NCBI GenBank assembly: GCA_965153455.1
Contig: OZ234499.1
Span: forward strand, 16,488,271 to 16,552,270
Direction: 5' to 3'
Length of the DNA: 64,000 nt
Origin: Sphagnum compactum
Lineage: Eukaryota > Bryophyta > Sphagnopsida > Sphagnales
The notes under the pieces are model-generated. The model searched no databases. It had not been told where the DNA came from and saw only the letters and a list, made by a program, of their open reading frames with translations. The translations under genes and the position numbers were made by a program. Positions 24,101 through 35,945 of the stretch are shown here, one piece after another. Position 1 is the stretch's first letter. The number at the start of each line of letters is the position of its first letter.

Positions 24101-25798
24101 GGATTAGAGAAATTGCAGAGCATGAAGCCACCAACAGAAAACATGAGGTACAATGGCAATGCAACTACAATTTCAAGTGGGGTTGAAGTCAGAGCATCTC
24201 TGCAACCAAGAGGTGGAATCCTTGGTGGAGAGCTAGAGCCGCATCAAACTAGTGCAGAAGGTGGTGCAGGTATTACGCAAGGTGGTGCAGAAACTGGTGC
24301 TCAAGAAGCTGATGCTGGGGAAGAAGAGTTGCAGGCTTCAAGGTTGAAGCTGGAGGTGGGTCCTGCAATGAAAGATGTAGAGATGAGTGAGGGTTTTGAA
24401 CAGGCAGAGAGGGAAGATGGGGAGCTATCCTCCTTGCCAGAACTGGAGGACAGAAACAAGGCTAGTCTTGCAGGTGGGTCAAGATCTTACCGACTAGGCC
24501 AGGTGGCTTCTGAAGACAATGACATAGAAAATTTCGAGCACGATAATGAAGATGCAGATGCTGCTGGAGGGCTCAAACGGCGGCATGATGCAGGGGAGGA
24601 TGATGAAGGGGAAGAGCATAGTGGTCACAAGTCCAGTGGAAATAGTGACAATTTATCAGAAACTGGGGAAGATGGCTTTGAGAGTGAGTCAGGAGAAGAG
24701 CTGTCAGAGCATGAGGAGGAGGAGGATGAGCAGGAGGAGGGCAAAAAAGCAGAAAGTGAGGGCCAAGCAGAAGACGTGGCAGATGCTGATGATGGAGAAG
24801 GTGATGGTCAATCATCTCTGGCCTCACCTGACCGCTCATTCTCAAACTGCAGGCCACTTGCTGAATATGTGACATCATCACCGGAAGCATTTTCGAGTGC
24901 TTCTTGCAACAGAGCATACGAACGAGTTTTCTACGGCAATGACTTGTTCTATGTGCTCTTTAGGCTCCATCAGACATTATATGAACGGATTTTGTTAGCT
25001 AAAACTCATGCAATGGCTTCAGAAGAGAAGTGGAGGTTGACAAAGGATGCACCTCCACCAAGCTCATACTCGAGGTTTATGGCGATTCTCTATAGCCTGC
25101 TGGATGGGTCCATAGACAATGCAAAGTTTGAGGAGGAATGCCGAGCCCTTGTTGGCACTCAGTCCTATGTCTTGTTCACCCTTGACAAGCTGATCTTCAA
25201 GCTCGTGAAACAGCTCCAAGTAGTTGCATCAGATGACATGGCTGCTAAACTTCTGTCTCTTTATGCATATGAGAAGGCAGCAGAGAATTATACTGATGAG
25301 GTATACCATGCCAATGTCTCTGTCTTGCTACATGATGAGAGCATATATAGAATTGTTTCCACATCCAAGCCTGCAGAGTTGCTCATTCAGCTCATGGAGA
25401 AGTTGGAAGTTCCGGCCAACTCTTTGGAGTGGTCTTTCCAGAACTACTTAGACGATTTCTTACTGTCAGTGCCAACAACAACTGCGAGAGACAACAAGCA
25501 TCCTGTCTTCCTGATTCGAAACAAGAAGTATGCGGCAGCAGGGAAGAACCACAGTGATGATGCAGACAGGAATGTGATGGAGAATGCCTGTGTTGTGAAT
25601 GGCTTGGAATACAAAATCTCTTGCAAGACATATAAGGTTTCATATGTGCTGGATACCGAGGATCTCTTTGTTCGCAGGAATAAACGACGACGTTCTGAAT
25701 CTGACCTTGCTCTGTTTGAGAGAAAGCAGAGTCAACGTCACCGCATCTTTTGTCAATGGGTTGACAAATCAGTTATTTCTGTTGATGATGACAGGTAA
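21185..25798 (+). CDS. SNL: SIN3-LIKE transcriptional co-repressor, single exon
   Basis: This scaffold protein brings histone deacetylases to DNA-bound repressors in the nucleus. The start at 21185 gives MKRSRDD followed by a basic KRP motif, as in plant SIN3-LIKE proteins, and a 1,537-residue product, somewhat longer than Arabidopsis SNLs. The open frame extends upstream to 20774, but that part is repeat sequence. Three paired amphipathic helix domains are visible: PAH1 about 60-135 (EDALSYLKAVKQKF), PAH2 about 172-238 (DQAINYVNKIKARF) and PAH3 about 417-482 (FVEKVKSRL). The HDAC-interaction region is at about 583-680 (NCEQCTPSYRLLPKHY). The C-terminal SIN3 domain follows from about 1,218 (FYVLFRLHQTLYERI; YVLDTEDLFVR). 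Low-complexity inserts include polyQ near 142-158, polyGly near 485-495 and an acidic stretch near 1,120-1,210. No intron interrupts 4.6 kb, although plant SNL genes normally have many, so retrocopy origin is possible. Confidence 0.96.
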   Translation: MKRSRDDGKGGGGGPRIKRPSAAVGAGGGGVGEGGGGGGERAEVGVQQQQQQGLTAEQQKLTAEDALSYLKAVKQKFNDEKGKYEEFLATMKDFKAQRIDTAGVIERVKELFQGHRELILGFNTFLPEGYEITLPAEVVVVQPQQQQQQQQQQQQQRQQQQSHQLEEKKQPVEFDQAINYVNKIKARFQNDEHVYKAFLEILNMYRKGNKSINEVYHEVAVLFQKHPDLLKEFTCFLPDSTGSAAGVSKVSGHQHHAPPLARSSLPVKPKQEDRAVASGAARNPNVDRVVVHKTEKFASSDRGLDRHGTTTAPGIRIDKERKKGEKERDKKEEVERSRPVRVERNEVNSHVEKKEMELDAMHRFPQKRQSARRADERIRSQSKAEEAGEAAAAPPYARQPGVALASLDELGKGGSSLPAFVEKVKSRLRNRETYQEFLKCLNIFNQEIISRAELQRVVGDLLGKHTDLMEGFNEFLITCENLEGGGGGGGGGNLTGVFHNRNSGEFAEEPGLKPKVEKDRERDREKDKEWDKEKERERDGERQQQQQRDKDRARHFNKPSKEALHKVSAVPTKDKYINKPLSELDLSNCEQCTPSYRLLPKHYRRPLSSHRNTLADSVLNDNWVSVTSGSEDYSFKHMRKNPYEESLFRCEDDRYELDMLLETTLSTAKLIEESIEKKSSDAVKRESPLTEELSAIHLRSIERIYGDHGVDMIELLQKNTVHAIPVIYSRLRQKLEEWMNGKVEMNKVWAEVYSKNSYKALDHRSFYFQQQDKRSLSSKGLVAEIKELNEKKRSEDDSLLASAAGNRRPLLPDLRFEYTDLTVYQDLYQIIEYLCEEACTTREQAEKILRIWTTFLEPMLGVPPRLHGCMDDIQEDLNVGALQLTGSGSSSIISSAGADAEGSETDVLATNAGVTEEGATATSNLVAEVPEGAGAIEDPAAANTQVVYMDTGGAHKNEKPEPAASLEFDGPPGLEKLQSMKPPTENMRYNGNATTISSGVEVRASLQPRGGILGGELEPHQTSAEGGAGITQGGAETGAQEADAGEEELQASRLKLEVGPAMKDVEMSEGFEQAEREDGELSSLPELEDRNKASLAGGSRSYRLGQVASEDNDIENFEHDNEDADAAGGLKRRHDAGEDDEGEEHSGHKSSGNSDNLSETGEDGFESESGEELSEHEEEEDEQEEGKKAESEGQAEDVADADDGEGDGQSSLASPDRSFSNCRPLAEYVTSSPEAFSSASCNRAYERVFYGNDLFYVLFRLHQTLYERILLAKTHAMASEEKWRLTKDAPPPSSYSRFMAILYSLLDGSIDNAKFEEECRALVGTQSYVLFTLDKLIFKLVKQLQVVASDDMAAKLLSLYAYEKAAENYTDEVYHANVSVLLHDESIYRIVSTSKPAELLIQLMEKLEVPANSLEWSFQNYLDDFLLSVPTTTARDNKHPVFLIRNKKYAAAGKNHSDDADRNVMENACVVNGLEYKISCKTYKVSYVLDTEDLFVRRNKRRRSESDLALFERKQSQRHRIFCQWVDKSVISVDDDR

Positions 25799-25902
25799 TG
25801 TCTCTGAGGCTACATAAGTTTCATACTGATGATCTCTCTTCAAAATTCTCTCAGCAGCTATGATCAGTGGTCTCCAAGTGTTATCTCCTGATGCAATTGT
25901 AC

Positions 25903-25908
25903 AATAAA
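25903..25908 (+). terminator. Candidate polyadenylation signal of the SIN3 gene
   Basis: A canonical AATAAA lies 105 bases after the SIN3 stop codon, at a normal plant distance. Transcript ends were not available, so a longer 3' end is equally possible. Confidence 0.45.
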
Positions 25909-27800
25909 ATGGCACTCTAGGATATTTGGTTTTAGAGAAACCTTAAGGGAGATCAACATTCAACAGTTGGTTCTTCTGGTTGAATCTTTGGTGGATGATG
26001 AAGGTGACCAGCCTCTCCAACTGTCAAAGTCAGCTGGGAAGGTGCAATGTGTTGCAGAATCTCTGTCCAGCTTGACACATTTGACTTGAGATGGAACTGT
26101 TACTTTAGTACTGAATCAAAATAGTCATGGGTCTCGTTTGCTTGTTCCTCATATCTTCAGATCCAGCATCTAGTCATTCACAGGCGCTGAGGTGATATGT
26201 TGTTCTGGCGATTCCAGATGCATCAGTGGTGCTTACCCTTGAATTGGGATGTGTGCCTTTTTTGCAGTGTCCCAATGTCAGATACCTCTCATAATGCAAT
26301 CAATTAGATTGGGATTCTGCGCAGCTCACTCTCTGGTATGGAATTGCCCCCCTTTTCTCCTTCAGGCTCCTGGCATTTGATTCTACAATCTACATGACAC
26401 ATTTGTTGTCAAGAAGGTTATGATTACTTTTTATGTCACCAATTGCAGTTGGCTTATCATTCACAACTGCAGTGTAGATTGCCTGGGTACACAGCAATAG
26501 AGAGTGCTTTAGATGAAGTTGCAGAGACACTCAAATTGATGGGAGCGCAAGAAAAGGATGACTATCAGTCTCTCTGCCTTTCACGTGCAGCTTAGTGCAG
26601 GTCCCTGAGACTGGTGGCAATTTAGGAAGTTATTTGTAAGCATTGCTGCAACATGTAGAAAAACTCAGACCTAACTGGGACTGTGCTGTTTGTGATGTTT
26701 TTATGCAGTTGTTGCGAGCTATTGGCACATACCTGAAGCTGAGATTACAAATTGTTGCAAGCTGTTGGCATACACCTGAAGCTGAGATTTTCCATGAAGG
26801 TTTTTGGGCAATGTTGCATGCCTGAATGAAGAATTGGCATTGAAGAGAACTTGAAGTCCCCCATATTCTGAGTATGGGTTGCATCACTGCTACTCCCAGA
26901 TTTTGGCGATGGTGGAAATAAAAGGTTACCGAAGGGCCCACAGAATGCGGGAATCTGCACCTGTCTACACAATCTTCTTCAGCAAGGGAAGAACGCAGAA
27001 GCGTTAAGTGGCTGCCAGCCACGCAAAGGATATGCTCTTTGGAAAACTTGGTTCACTCCCCACTCATAGCCAGGAAGAAACACAACTGGATTTAATGTGG
27101 GGGAGGATGATGACTGCTTGGTAGTAATGCTCAGCTCAGATCTTTCCTTGTACAGATCTTCCTTGCACATTTCCTGCATGTTCAGTCATTTCTTAGATTC
27201 AGCTTTCTGAGCATTGAGAGAAAAACTTCTGGCAGACTTGAGCAACAATTGAAATTATGGGCAGGCGCAGAGGAAGGAAGAACTATCTGTGTTGATGTCC
27301 AGAGACTGTCATGATCTCAACCTGCTCGCATTCATGTTGTGGTACCACTGACTCAGAGAGATGTCAGCAAACACTGGCTGCTACCACTGTGCATGCACTC
27401 TTGACAGTTTTGTCACCATGTTGAATTTCTTTGCTATTGGTCTTGCGCTCTCTCATACTCCCCACCCCCGTCATTTGCTTTGACAGAAGTTACAGCTCTT
27501 TCCTCAGTTTTGAAGCACTCTGCATGCTTGCATCTGCAGGGTTGCCCATGAGGGTCGTCATGCCGGCTGAAGTGTGTGATTGATTTTGGTAGGGATAGGT
27601 GTAATTGAGTTTCACAGTGTAAGAGCTGGAAAAATTTAGCCTTCACAGTTGCACACCATGATCATCAGCTGTGTGCCTCGCTCATGTCATTCCTTTGTAA
27701 GCGTGAGGCTCTGAGTTCTTGCAATTTGTTGATAGGAAGAAAAGGTTTACATGTTTACAGCAGTGTTGTCAAGTTCTCGATTTTGAAAGGAACTGAAGTT
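25909..27800 (+). other. GC-richer 3' flank with protein-like open segments
   Basis: This stretch is less AT-rich than the spacer on its right and holds several short plus-strand open segments that look protein-like. One is open from about 25892 to 26092 and contains FRETLREINIQQLVLLVESL. One runs at about 26442-26595 and contains GYTAIESALDEVAETLKLMG before a stop. The third is 26643-26825 and contains EKLRPNWDCAVCDVFMQLL. Each is broken by stops, and I could not connect them with convincing splice sites. They may be a long 3' untranslated region, the decayed exons of a lost neighbour, or chance. No domain was recognised. Confidence 0.35.
26707..26795. repeat. Tandem duplication of about 47 bp
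   Basis: The words TTGTTGCGAGCTATTGGCA and TTGTTGCAAGCTGTTGGCA, each followed by a CATACCTGAAGCTGAGATT-type block, lie side by side. It is a simple direct duplication in the SIN3 3' flank. Confidence 0.7.
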
Positions 27801-28798
27801 TTTAGTTTTTTAGGTTTAATGTCAATTCAAGAATCTCACAATTAAAAATAATGATACCATTTGCATTTGATTTTCCTTTGATTATATATATATACGGTGT
27901 AATGCATAATGCACGCTGCAAACATGTGTATCAAACAATACATTGTTTTTCAATTGTTTTAATATTTTAAAATTCAATTAGCACAACTACGCTGAATAAA
28001 TTCATATTCACATAACATTTAGCGATGATGATGCAATGAAGAAGGTTGGTGTTTGTTCTAACTCTAACTCAAAAGCTCAAAATATTCTCTATGTGAAGTG
28101 CGATGCTAAAAGGTGATTATTGTAAGATTGCCTTGTTGGTATTTGTGGGCCTCTTTTTGCTTTGTACATAGATGATCACATAAGAGATCCAAAGCTTACA
28201 GTGTTGGAAGATAGTCCTTGAATTCAATAGACCCACTATCACGAGAGACAAATGTTATCAATGTGCATGATGCAATGTGTGTGGAAATTTTAAAACGTTG
28301 TAGTAGAGGCACACAATGAGCTCAAACAAATCCGGGCTGAATATATATATATATATATACATTAATTTTATTTTTATTTTTATTTTCGTTCCGAGCATCA
28401 AGTGATTTAGGTTTTTTGACAACATGTTCACTACATGTTCATCATGATGAACTCAACTTTTACTGTTGGATTTATCTTTTAATTAGTGTTAGGTTGTAGT
28501 CATGATCAGCTTTGTCTTGTTCCAGGATCTTGTTAAGTTATCTTGTACAAAATTGTGTGTAATTGTTTTTCCTACAAATGTTAGATTTCATATTTGACAC
28601 GAAATTTTGCTCTCCCAATGAATTACTAAGAAAACCCACAAAGTGCATAGGATTTACAAGATCATTGTACATTTTTCAGGACAAAAGAGGTTAGATATAA
28701 ACAATGGGATGGGCAAGCTGAAATTTTGGGCATAATATTTTGCGTGTTGGGGGCACTCCTCGTGTCTATATACAAGGGGCCTATCATATCTAAAGGTT

Positions 28799-28811
28799 TG
28801 GTATCAAGAGC
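28799..28811 (+). other. Possible retrotransposon primer-binding site
   Basis: TGGTATCAAGAGC resembles the initiator-Met tRNA complement TGGTATCAGAGC with one inserted base. A following open word MKNYLH (about 28981) is reminiscent of copia gag. No matching LTR pair was identified, so this is only a candidate trace. Confidence 0.3.
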
Positions 28812-31800
28812 AACTCCACCAAACTCTATGTTGCCAAGTACATTTATTTGAGAGACCTCATTATGGGGCTTGAAGGGTGGGTATTGATAAATGGACCCTT
28901 TGAGGTTTTTGTCACATCCTTCAATCTCTCATTATTGACATCGAGACTAACTTAAAGGTAATTTTCTTTCCTCATTATGAGATGAAGAATTATCTACACT
29001 AGGAAGGACACCACTATTTTACAAGGTTTGAATAAAGAAATTTAATGATTTTGAGCAAAATATTTATGGTTTTAATTCTAATCAGCAAGAGGACGTGGTG
29101 ATTTTCTCCACATTAAAGCGATCATGTTAGGTCCAAAGTTAGGACATGAATATTGACAATAAAGTCATACAATGGGTAATTACTTTTGAGCAAGAAAGGT
29201 GAAGTCACATTTTAGGACCAAATTGCATTAATCTAACTTGCATCTGTATATCATGTTTGCATCAAGAGTGGGTGCATGGATACAAAATGAATAGTACATT
29301 TACATTCCATGTAGCCTAGAAAGCTCACAGAACCCTACAAAAACCCATTGAATCACACTACAATATGTAGAGGGAGTTCAGAAAGGGTAGATGATTTCAC
29401 ATGCCTTTAAACACTGTCAAGAATGCAATTGTTTCTTAAAGCTAAAGGCAAAGTTCAAGAATTATTGACATTTGATCCTACACAAGTGAAATGAATAATT
29501 TGAAAACAATGCATACAACAAGAAACCTTTGAAATAATAAAGGACCATAAACACATGACAATAAATGCACATAGTCCTCTAATACATCTATTCCACTGAT
29601 GTTTATTCACTATTGAGAGTGGAAGAAATGGAGGTCCATGTTTGTAAAACTAAGGATTGTAGTCAATCAATTTGCTACAAATCCATTTACAGCCTTAAAA
29701 CAGTCAGCACCTGGCTTTCACTTGGCTTTGATTATCAATGAAAAAGTTATATCTTGAAAGTCATAGAAACATTGAACCAAAATCAAACCCAAATTTGACA
29801 TGAAAACTATGTATGCATGAAACATGATGTGGAGCTCACAAGCTTCTGCTTTCTTACCTCATGTGTTGGATGCAATTGGGATTGAAGAATTATCAAGGTT
29901 GTTTATAACCTCTTCAATTAAACAATTTCATTACACATGTTTAAGTGTTGTAGTAGCCACACAAAAAAACCGAATGAGAATCACCATGGATAATTGGCCA
30001 TTAGGCTGTAAACGAAATGCAATTGTTTGATGCACATTACACTCTAATCATTTGTCAAACTACCAACATAATTCACTTGGTACTAGTCATTAGGAGGGTT
30101 GTTACTTTAAGTTGTTTACCAATGATGCACCATATTGACCCCTAATGTGATTCCTTATGTGTGAAATCATGATACCTTGCATTCATCTATAACACCCAGA
30201 AATGCATCCAAACCAAAGCTAATCAACTATGTAGTTATTCTTCACAACTTAAGCAAGCCCACCATTTTTTTCTTAAAAAAAACTAAGAAAAAACCATGCT
30301 AACTTAATCATGATATCTTACATTCATCTATGGCACCAGATATCCATCTAGATCAAGTTGATTAACTATGTATTCTTTCTTCACAACTCCAGCAAACCCA
30401 CCATGTTTTTCTTCCAAAGAAAAAATGAGAAAGGTTAAGGCTTCAATGCATGTTCCCACTAGACCTAGAGAATTCCACACACAAGAAAAAAACTATGACA
30501 ATAATTCATTTACATTCTTTGGCTTGGCATCCCACCACTAAGAAGGATATGAAAAAAACCCCTTCCAAAGCTTTTCTCTATGTTTTGTGTCCTTAAAAAA
30601 TTTCTTCTTGACCTTGGGTGGTGGTCCTTTCCTCTCCACAAAAGTCTTAAAAGTACCTCCTCCTATGGAATCACAATAGATAATCACCAAGTTGTTGTTC
30701 TTCTTGTTCTTTTTTATCTTTTTGGAACAATAGTATTGTATATTGTTGTTGTTAGTGTTGTTTTTTGCCTTTTTTCCCTTGTTTTGCGAGTTTTGATGAA
30801 TTGGTGTTTATAATAAGTAATAGCAACAAGAGGAGGGTTTCCATGCTAAATCTTGCATCAGTGCCATGGCCATTTGTGCTTGATGATTAGTTTGATAATA
30901 TTGTTGCCATCATTATTTCAACTTGGCAAGTAAGATTAATGTTTGTGTCTTTCTCCCTTTATGTGTGTCTATCTGTGGTTTTGCCTTTTTTGTTTTTTTA
31001 GTACATATCCATCGCAAACACATACACACCCTTGGGGTGGCCCACTGCATACTAAAAATAGGTGGATAGAGCTTGTTCTTCTGATGACGTTCAAATGAAG
31101 AAGTGGTAGTTGTCTATCATTGAATTTTTAATCAAAGGCTGTAGATTTCCGACACATGTTATTCTAGGTATGAAGAATTAGATCCCACTACTAGTGCCAC
31201 AAGTAAGAGATTTGGTGGAGAATGAGTTGAATAACAAGAACTTGGTAAGATTCTCCCATCATATCCACATTGGATCAATGGTGGTTTCTTGTTGCAGTGT
31301 CTTTTTCTATTGAGGAGTATCCATTTCTTTACTTGCTCACTGGCTAGTTCTTTCCTTCTTGTTGTTGTTTCTTTTGTTGTTGTTAGTTTGATTTTTTTAC
31401 TGTTTGTTTTCTTACTCCATGCATTCATCGAGTAAAATTGAAACCAAGTGGAGATTCATGTTGTTGCATCATGTGTTATTAACTTTTCCATGCCCATAAG
31501 GCCCAATACATTTAGCTTTGTGTTTTTCAATTCACATGCCAATAGATGTTTTCAAGATATCATCACATTTAGCAACATCACTCGTACTAGCTAACAACCA
31601 CAATTACAAAAAATTACTCAATGCAAAAAATCATTTGTACCTAAGTAAATTGAAGGAAATGTGGCAATCATAGTGGTTGTAGACATTGTGAATGAATTTA
31701 GGGTAAAGAAAGATTCTAATATGATTATAGTGTTTTCCTAGAAACCAAGATTAAGCTCTTAGGTACACATTGGTTTTGCAGAGATGGAAGGCAACAATAA

Positions 31801-33954
31801 ATAGATCCAAAGTTTTTGAAGCTCTTAATGGGGATCGTTTGTAGATCTTGGAAAAGCGCCAAAGGCCACATCTTTTGCAACTTGAAGAATGAACAAAGGC
31901 TAATCCAAAGGACATCTCTATGAGATTGCAGAGAAATCTCCATATATAACACTTTGAATCATCATTTATTATATTTCTTTTGACAAATTAAGAGGCTAAA
32001 TTCTCCTCTTGGAAGTAGATATCTTCTAAGAGTTGGAAACAACTTGAATGACTCAACTATTACATCCAGGAAATTGAAGCATCAAAATTCACAAAAACAA
32101 ACTACGAGAATACATGACTCATGCACAATGGTGTTCAACATCTAAAGTGAGACTCATTCTAGCATATGTATATGAAGGGGGATTTGAACTTTGAACTTAC
32201 AACAACAAGAATACAATAATGAGGCTAAAGATGCATATAGATAATAAGTTGTTTTCCAATCGGTTCTTCTTGAAGCAACAATTGGAAGGAGACAAGAAAA
32301 AAAAGACAAAGAGAGCAAATTGTGATGTGTTTATTATTTGACCTTGAATATTGCATGTTTTGCAACATCCTTGACAATCAGATACTTGCACTTGGTTTGA
32401 TCATTTACAGATGAGCCTCCAGACCTACCACAAATGTCATTTCCATCGTTGACCTTTCAAACCTCATTGATCAATACACTTTATCTTCATCAGATATGAC
32501 ATTCATTTCTCTAATTCTCTTTCGATTATTACAACACATGAGACATTAGATTAAATCCATGGGGTTTATTTGATTGCCGAATTCAGCTCATCATAATTTC
32601 CACTCACATATCCTTTTCTCACAAATCAAACCTAAGAAAAAATTTCCAATTCAATCCGAGTTTCTAAAACCGACTTCAATGCACATTTTCGTGATCATCA
32701 TCAAGAATGATTGTGAGTGGTAGAAGGCATTTGTTTCACAAGACTTGTTGGCCATGGTGTTACTGATGATTGCCATATTGGACTAATATTCCTGGAATGT
32801 GGAGTTGCCAAGCTTAATCCGCAACGAGAATTGCAACATGAATATTTGAATTCACATAGGCTTAAGACCTTGGCTCCTCTCCTCTTCACCTCCTCTTCAC
32901 CAATGAAAGGAAGACGAATACCAATGGAGGAAAGATGAACACACAACAACCAAAAACATTTAAAACATAAAATTCAAACAATTTGTTTTTTCATACGTAA
33001 TAATAAAACATGCGTCTTTTCATATTAAAAAAATTAGGGTGCACAAATATACATGGCTTGAAGCTATAGACTCTGGATAAATCCAAAGAATTAAATTCAT
33101 TATGATTTTTCTTGTTAGATTTTCATCAGAGCCTTATTGAAGTTTTTATAATAACATCAAATTAATTAAAAAAATTTATATTTCAAAAAAATTATATTAA
33201 AAATTTAATTTATTTTAAAATTGATGTGTTTTATTTTAATCAATTCTTGCATAATTTTTCAAATCAATTTTTTAAGAATCTCATTTTAATAAGATTCAAA
33301 GGAATTGAAGTGAATTATTTGTACGTTTATAAAAAAAATTCATTTAAAAAATTAGTCATATGGATTGTTTTTTACATTTCATAGTGATATGAAACCTCGT
33401 GATATATGAAGGCAAGTGATAACCCAAAAAAAATAAAATGATATAGAAACATGATTAAATTAGTTACCCAACATTCATATTTTGAGAAGAAACCCAACAA
33501 GTAGATGGGTAGATCTCAAAACAACCCATCAATTGGATGGGTGCACCCAAAATCTACACATGCGCGTCCATTAGCTTGGAGCAATAGAAAGTATCTTAAG
33601 GCAAAAGAAAAGAATCATGAAAATTCAAATACTTCACCATGCAAAAATATAATCTTCAAAAAAAATCCTCTAAAAGAAACCAAATTAATCCTTCAAGATA
33701 TCATAACTCTATAACTAATCTCAAGTTTCAACAAAAGCCAAAATCTCATCTTTCAAAAATCCTCATATAAAAATAGACATATTATTACCTAGGGGCCAAA
33801 TTAAGAGATTTAAGAGATTTAAATTAAATTAAGAGAGCAACAATTAAATTTTTTTTGAAATTAAAATTAAAAAAAAATCCCACCCTCAATATCATATTAC
33901 TCAAAAATTGGAACCATAAATTTTCAAGGTATTATAGTATCATTTTCAAAGGCT

Positions 33955-34085
33955 AATGGGATTTGAACCCATGATTGGTTTTTAAACAAAAGACAATTCT
34001 CACAAATATTTAGATTTGAAAACCCTAGATCACCTAAGTTAGAGAGATAACAACTACCCTAATCACTAGGTAATAAGCTTTTAAC
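33955..34085 (-). repeat. Possible tRNA-derived SINE relic
   Basis: On the minus strand a GGGTTCAAATCCCA element (about 33958-33976 region) matches a pol III B-box. It is preceded by a TAGTGATTAGGGTAGTTG stretch that loosely resembles an A-box region and by a second weak B-box-like GGGTTTTCAAATC. The spacing is too long for a normal tRNA. I infer a degraded SINE, with low confidence. Confidence 0.3.
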
Positions 34086-34518
34086 ACAAAATTCAATTAT
34101 GAGTTTTTCTATTAATTTTTTTTTTTTGGGGAAGCTTTTCCAAGTGCAAGTTTGAGCCTGATTTTTTTTCTCAATTTCTAAAGCTTTTTTAATTTTAATT
34201 TTGGCACATTTGATCAAATTCAATAACCTCGAAACTAGATTAAAAATTAGGTTTAATAATTTCATGTAAACGTTACACATGATTGCTGCAAAGTTAGAGA
34301 TTGTATGGGTACAAAGTTATACAACAATTTAAAAAAAAAAAATGTTTATATAAATATAGAGTTCAACAACTAATTGAAATTAAAATTCAATTATAAAATT
34401 CAATCTACTTTGTCAACTTAGAAAAATAAAATAAGATAAATTTGTCAATCTAAATAACTTGGACATTTTTTCAAAGAATTATTCCTAGGTCCTGAGGTTC
34501 CTTTTACCTGGCCCAAGT

Positions 34519-34645
34519 TGAGATCCGGATGATACCCTGATTGGTTCTCTCCAGGACCCATTCTCATGGTGAGAATGCGCATGGGAATTTGCCCGAGTAT
34601 TAAGGGTTGGGGTCCGGATGATACCCTGATTGATTCTCAGGAGGA
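34519..34645. repeat. Two-copy direct repeat
   Basis: TCCGGATGATACCCTGATTG followed by a TTCTC word occurs twice, about 89 bases apart. The flanks also share CCTGAACC and GAGAA words. It marks the start of the GC-richer block that leads into the 140-bp array. Confidence 0.6.
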
Positions 34646-34779
34646 CCGATTCTGACGCTGAGAACTGGCCTGAACCCACCCCCTGACCGAACCGGTTCTC
34701 ACCCTCTTCACGATACCCGCCCAGCACTGCCCTGAACGTGCCAACGCCACTGGTTTACAACTTTACAACGGCGAGATTG

Positions 34780-35945
34780 GCCACGCTTTGAGCATTCCTT
34801 GGATCTCTTCGTTCGCGAGTACATTGCTCTTTTTTACTGCAGAGGAGAACAAAAACACTCAAACATGCGGATCTTTTGAAGTCGAGAATCAGAAATCCAT
34901 GGTCTTCGCATGGATATCCTATCAGCAGAATGAGCATTCCTTTCGCGAGTACATTGCTGCCTTTCATTGATAAGAAAACAAGCAGACATACGGATCTATG
35001 GCATCCAAAGAATCCGGTAATGTCCTTCGCATCAAATCCTCTCTGCATATTCAGCATTCCTTTGATAGACTCTTCTTTCGCGAGAACATATAACTCTTCA
35101 CTGCATTAGAAAACGGGCTGACATGTGGATCTATGACATCCAAAGAATCCAGTAATGTCCTTCGCATCAAATCCTCTCTGCAGATTGAACATTCCTTTGA
35201 TAGACTCTTCTTTCGCGAGAACATATAGCTCTTCACTGCGTTATAAAAGAAAACAAGCAGACATACGGATCTATGGCATCTAAAGAATCCAGTAATGTCC
35301 TTCGCATCATATCCTCTCTGCAAATTGAGCATTCCTTTGATAGACTCTTCTTTCGCGAGAACACATAGCTCTTCACTGCATTAGAAAAGAAAACATGCAG
35401 ACACACGGATCTATGGCATCCAAAGAATCCAGTAATGTCCTTCGCATCAAATCCTCTCTGCAGAGTGAACATTCTTTTGATAGACTCTTCTTTCGCGAGA
35501 ACATATAGCTCTTCACTGCATTATAAAAGAAAACAAGCAGACATACGGACCTATGGCATCTAAAGAATCCAGTAATGTCCTTCGCATCCTATCCTCTCTG
35601 CAAATTGAGCATTCCTTTGATAGACTCTTCTTTCGCGAGAACATATACCTTTTCACTGCATTAGAAAAGAAACCAAGCAGACGTATGGATCTATGGCATC
35701 CAAAGGATTCGGTAATGTCTTTCCCATCAAATCCTCTCTGCAGATTGAGCATTCCTTTGATAGACTCTTCTTTCGCGAGAACATATAGCTCTTCACTGCG
35801 TTAGAAAAGAAAACAAGCAGACATACGAATCTATGGCATCCAAAGAATCCGGTAAGGACCTTTGCATCAAATCGTATTAGCAGATTGAGCATTCCTTTGA
35901 TCTCTTCTTCCGCGAGTACATTGGCAGCTCTTCACTGCAGAAGGC
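34780..35945. repeat. 140-bp tandem array, about eight units
   Basis: TTTCGCGAGA recurs at 35211, 35351, 35491, 35631 and 35771, exactly 140 bases apart, with further units on both sides (first near 35076 with a 135-base step, and diverged ones at both ends). Each unit carries GAGCATTCCTTTGATAGAC, TTCTTTCGCGAGAACATA, CTCTTCACTGC, a GGATCTATGGCATC block and AATGTCCTTCGCATCAAATC. Minus-strand frames stay open for about two units and repeat words such as FSRKKSLSKECSICRED. Because 140 is not a multiple of three, no frame can run through the whole array. It ends about 120 bases before the locus at 36066. Confidence 0.9.

Larger units (their letters stand above)
27801..34480. other. Long AT-rich spacer without a recognised gene
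   Basis: I support no gene here. Open frames such as 29824-30030, 30580-30813, 31159-31428 and 31725-31952 lack motifs and gene-like flanks. The spacer holds an AT dinucleotide run at about 28341-28360, a possible retroelement primer-binding site near 28799, and a tRNA-like B-box near 33960. It probably consists of transposon sequence too old to name by eye. Confidence 0.4.

Noticed and set aside
33955-34085. A functional tRNA gene on the minus strand
   Set aside because: A B-box-like GGTTCAAATCC is present, but the A-box spacing is wrong and no cloverleaf can be drawn. It was kept only as a weak SINE candidate.
35051-35892. Minus-strand frames with SICRED words as a Cys-rich repeat protein family
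   Set aside because: The 140-base period shifts frame in each unit, and the same repeat is also open on other frames, so the openness comes from base composition.
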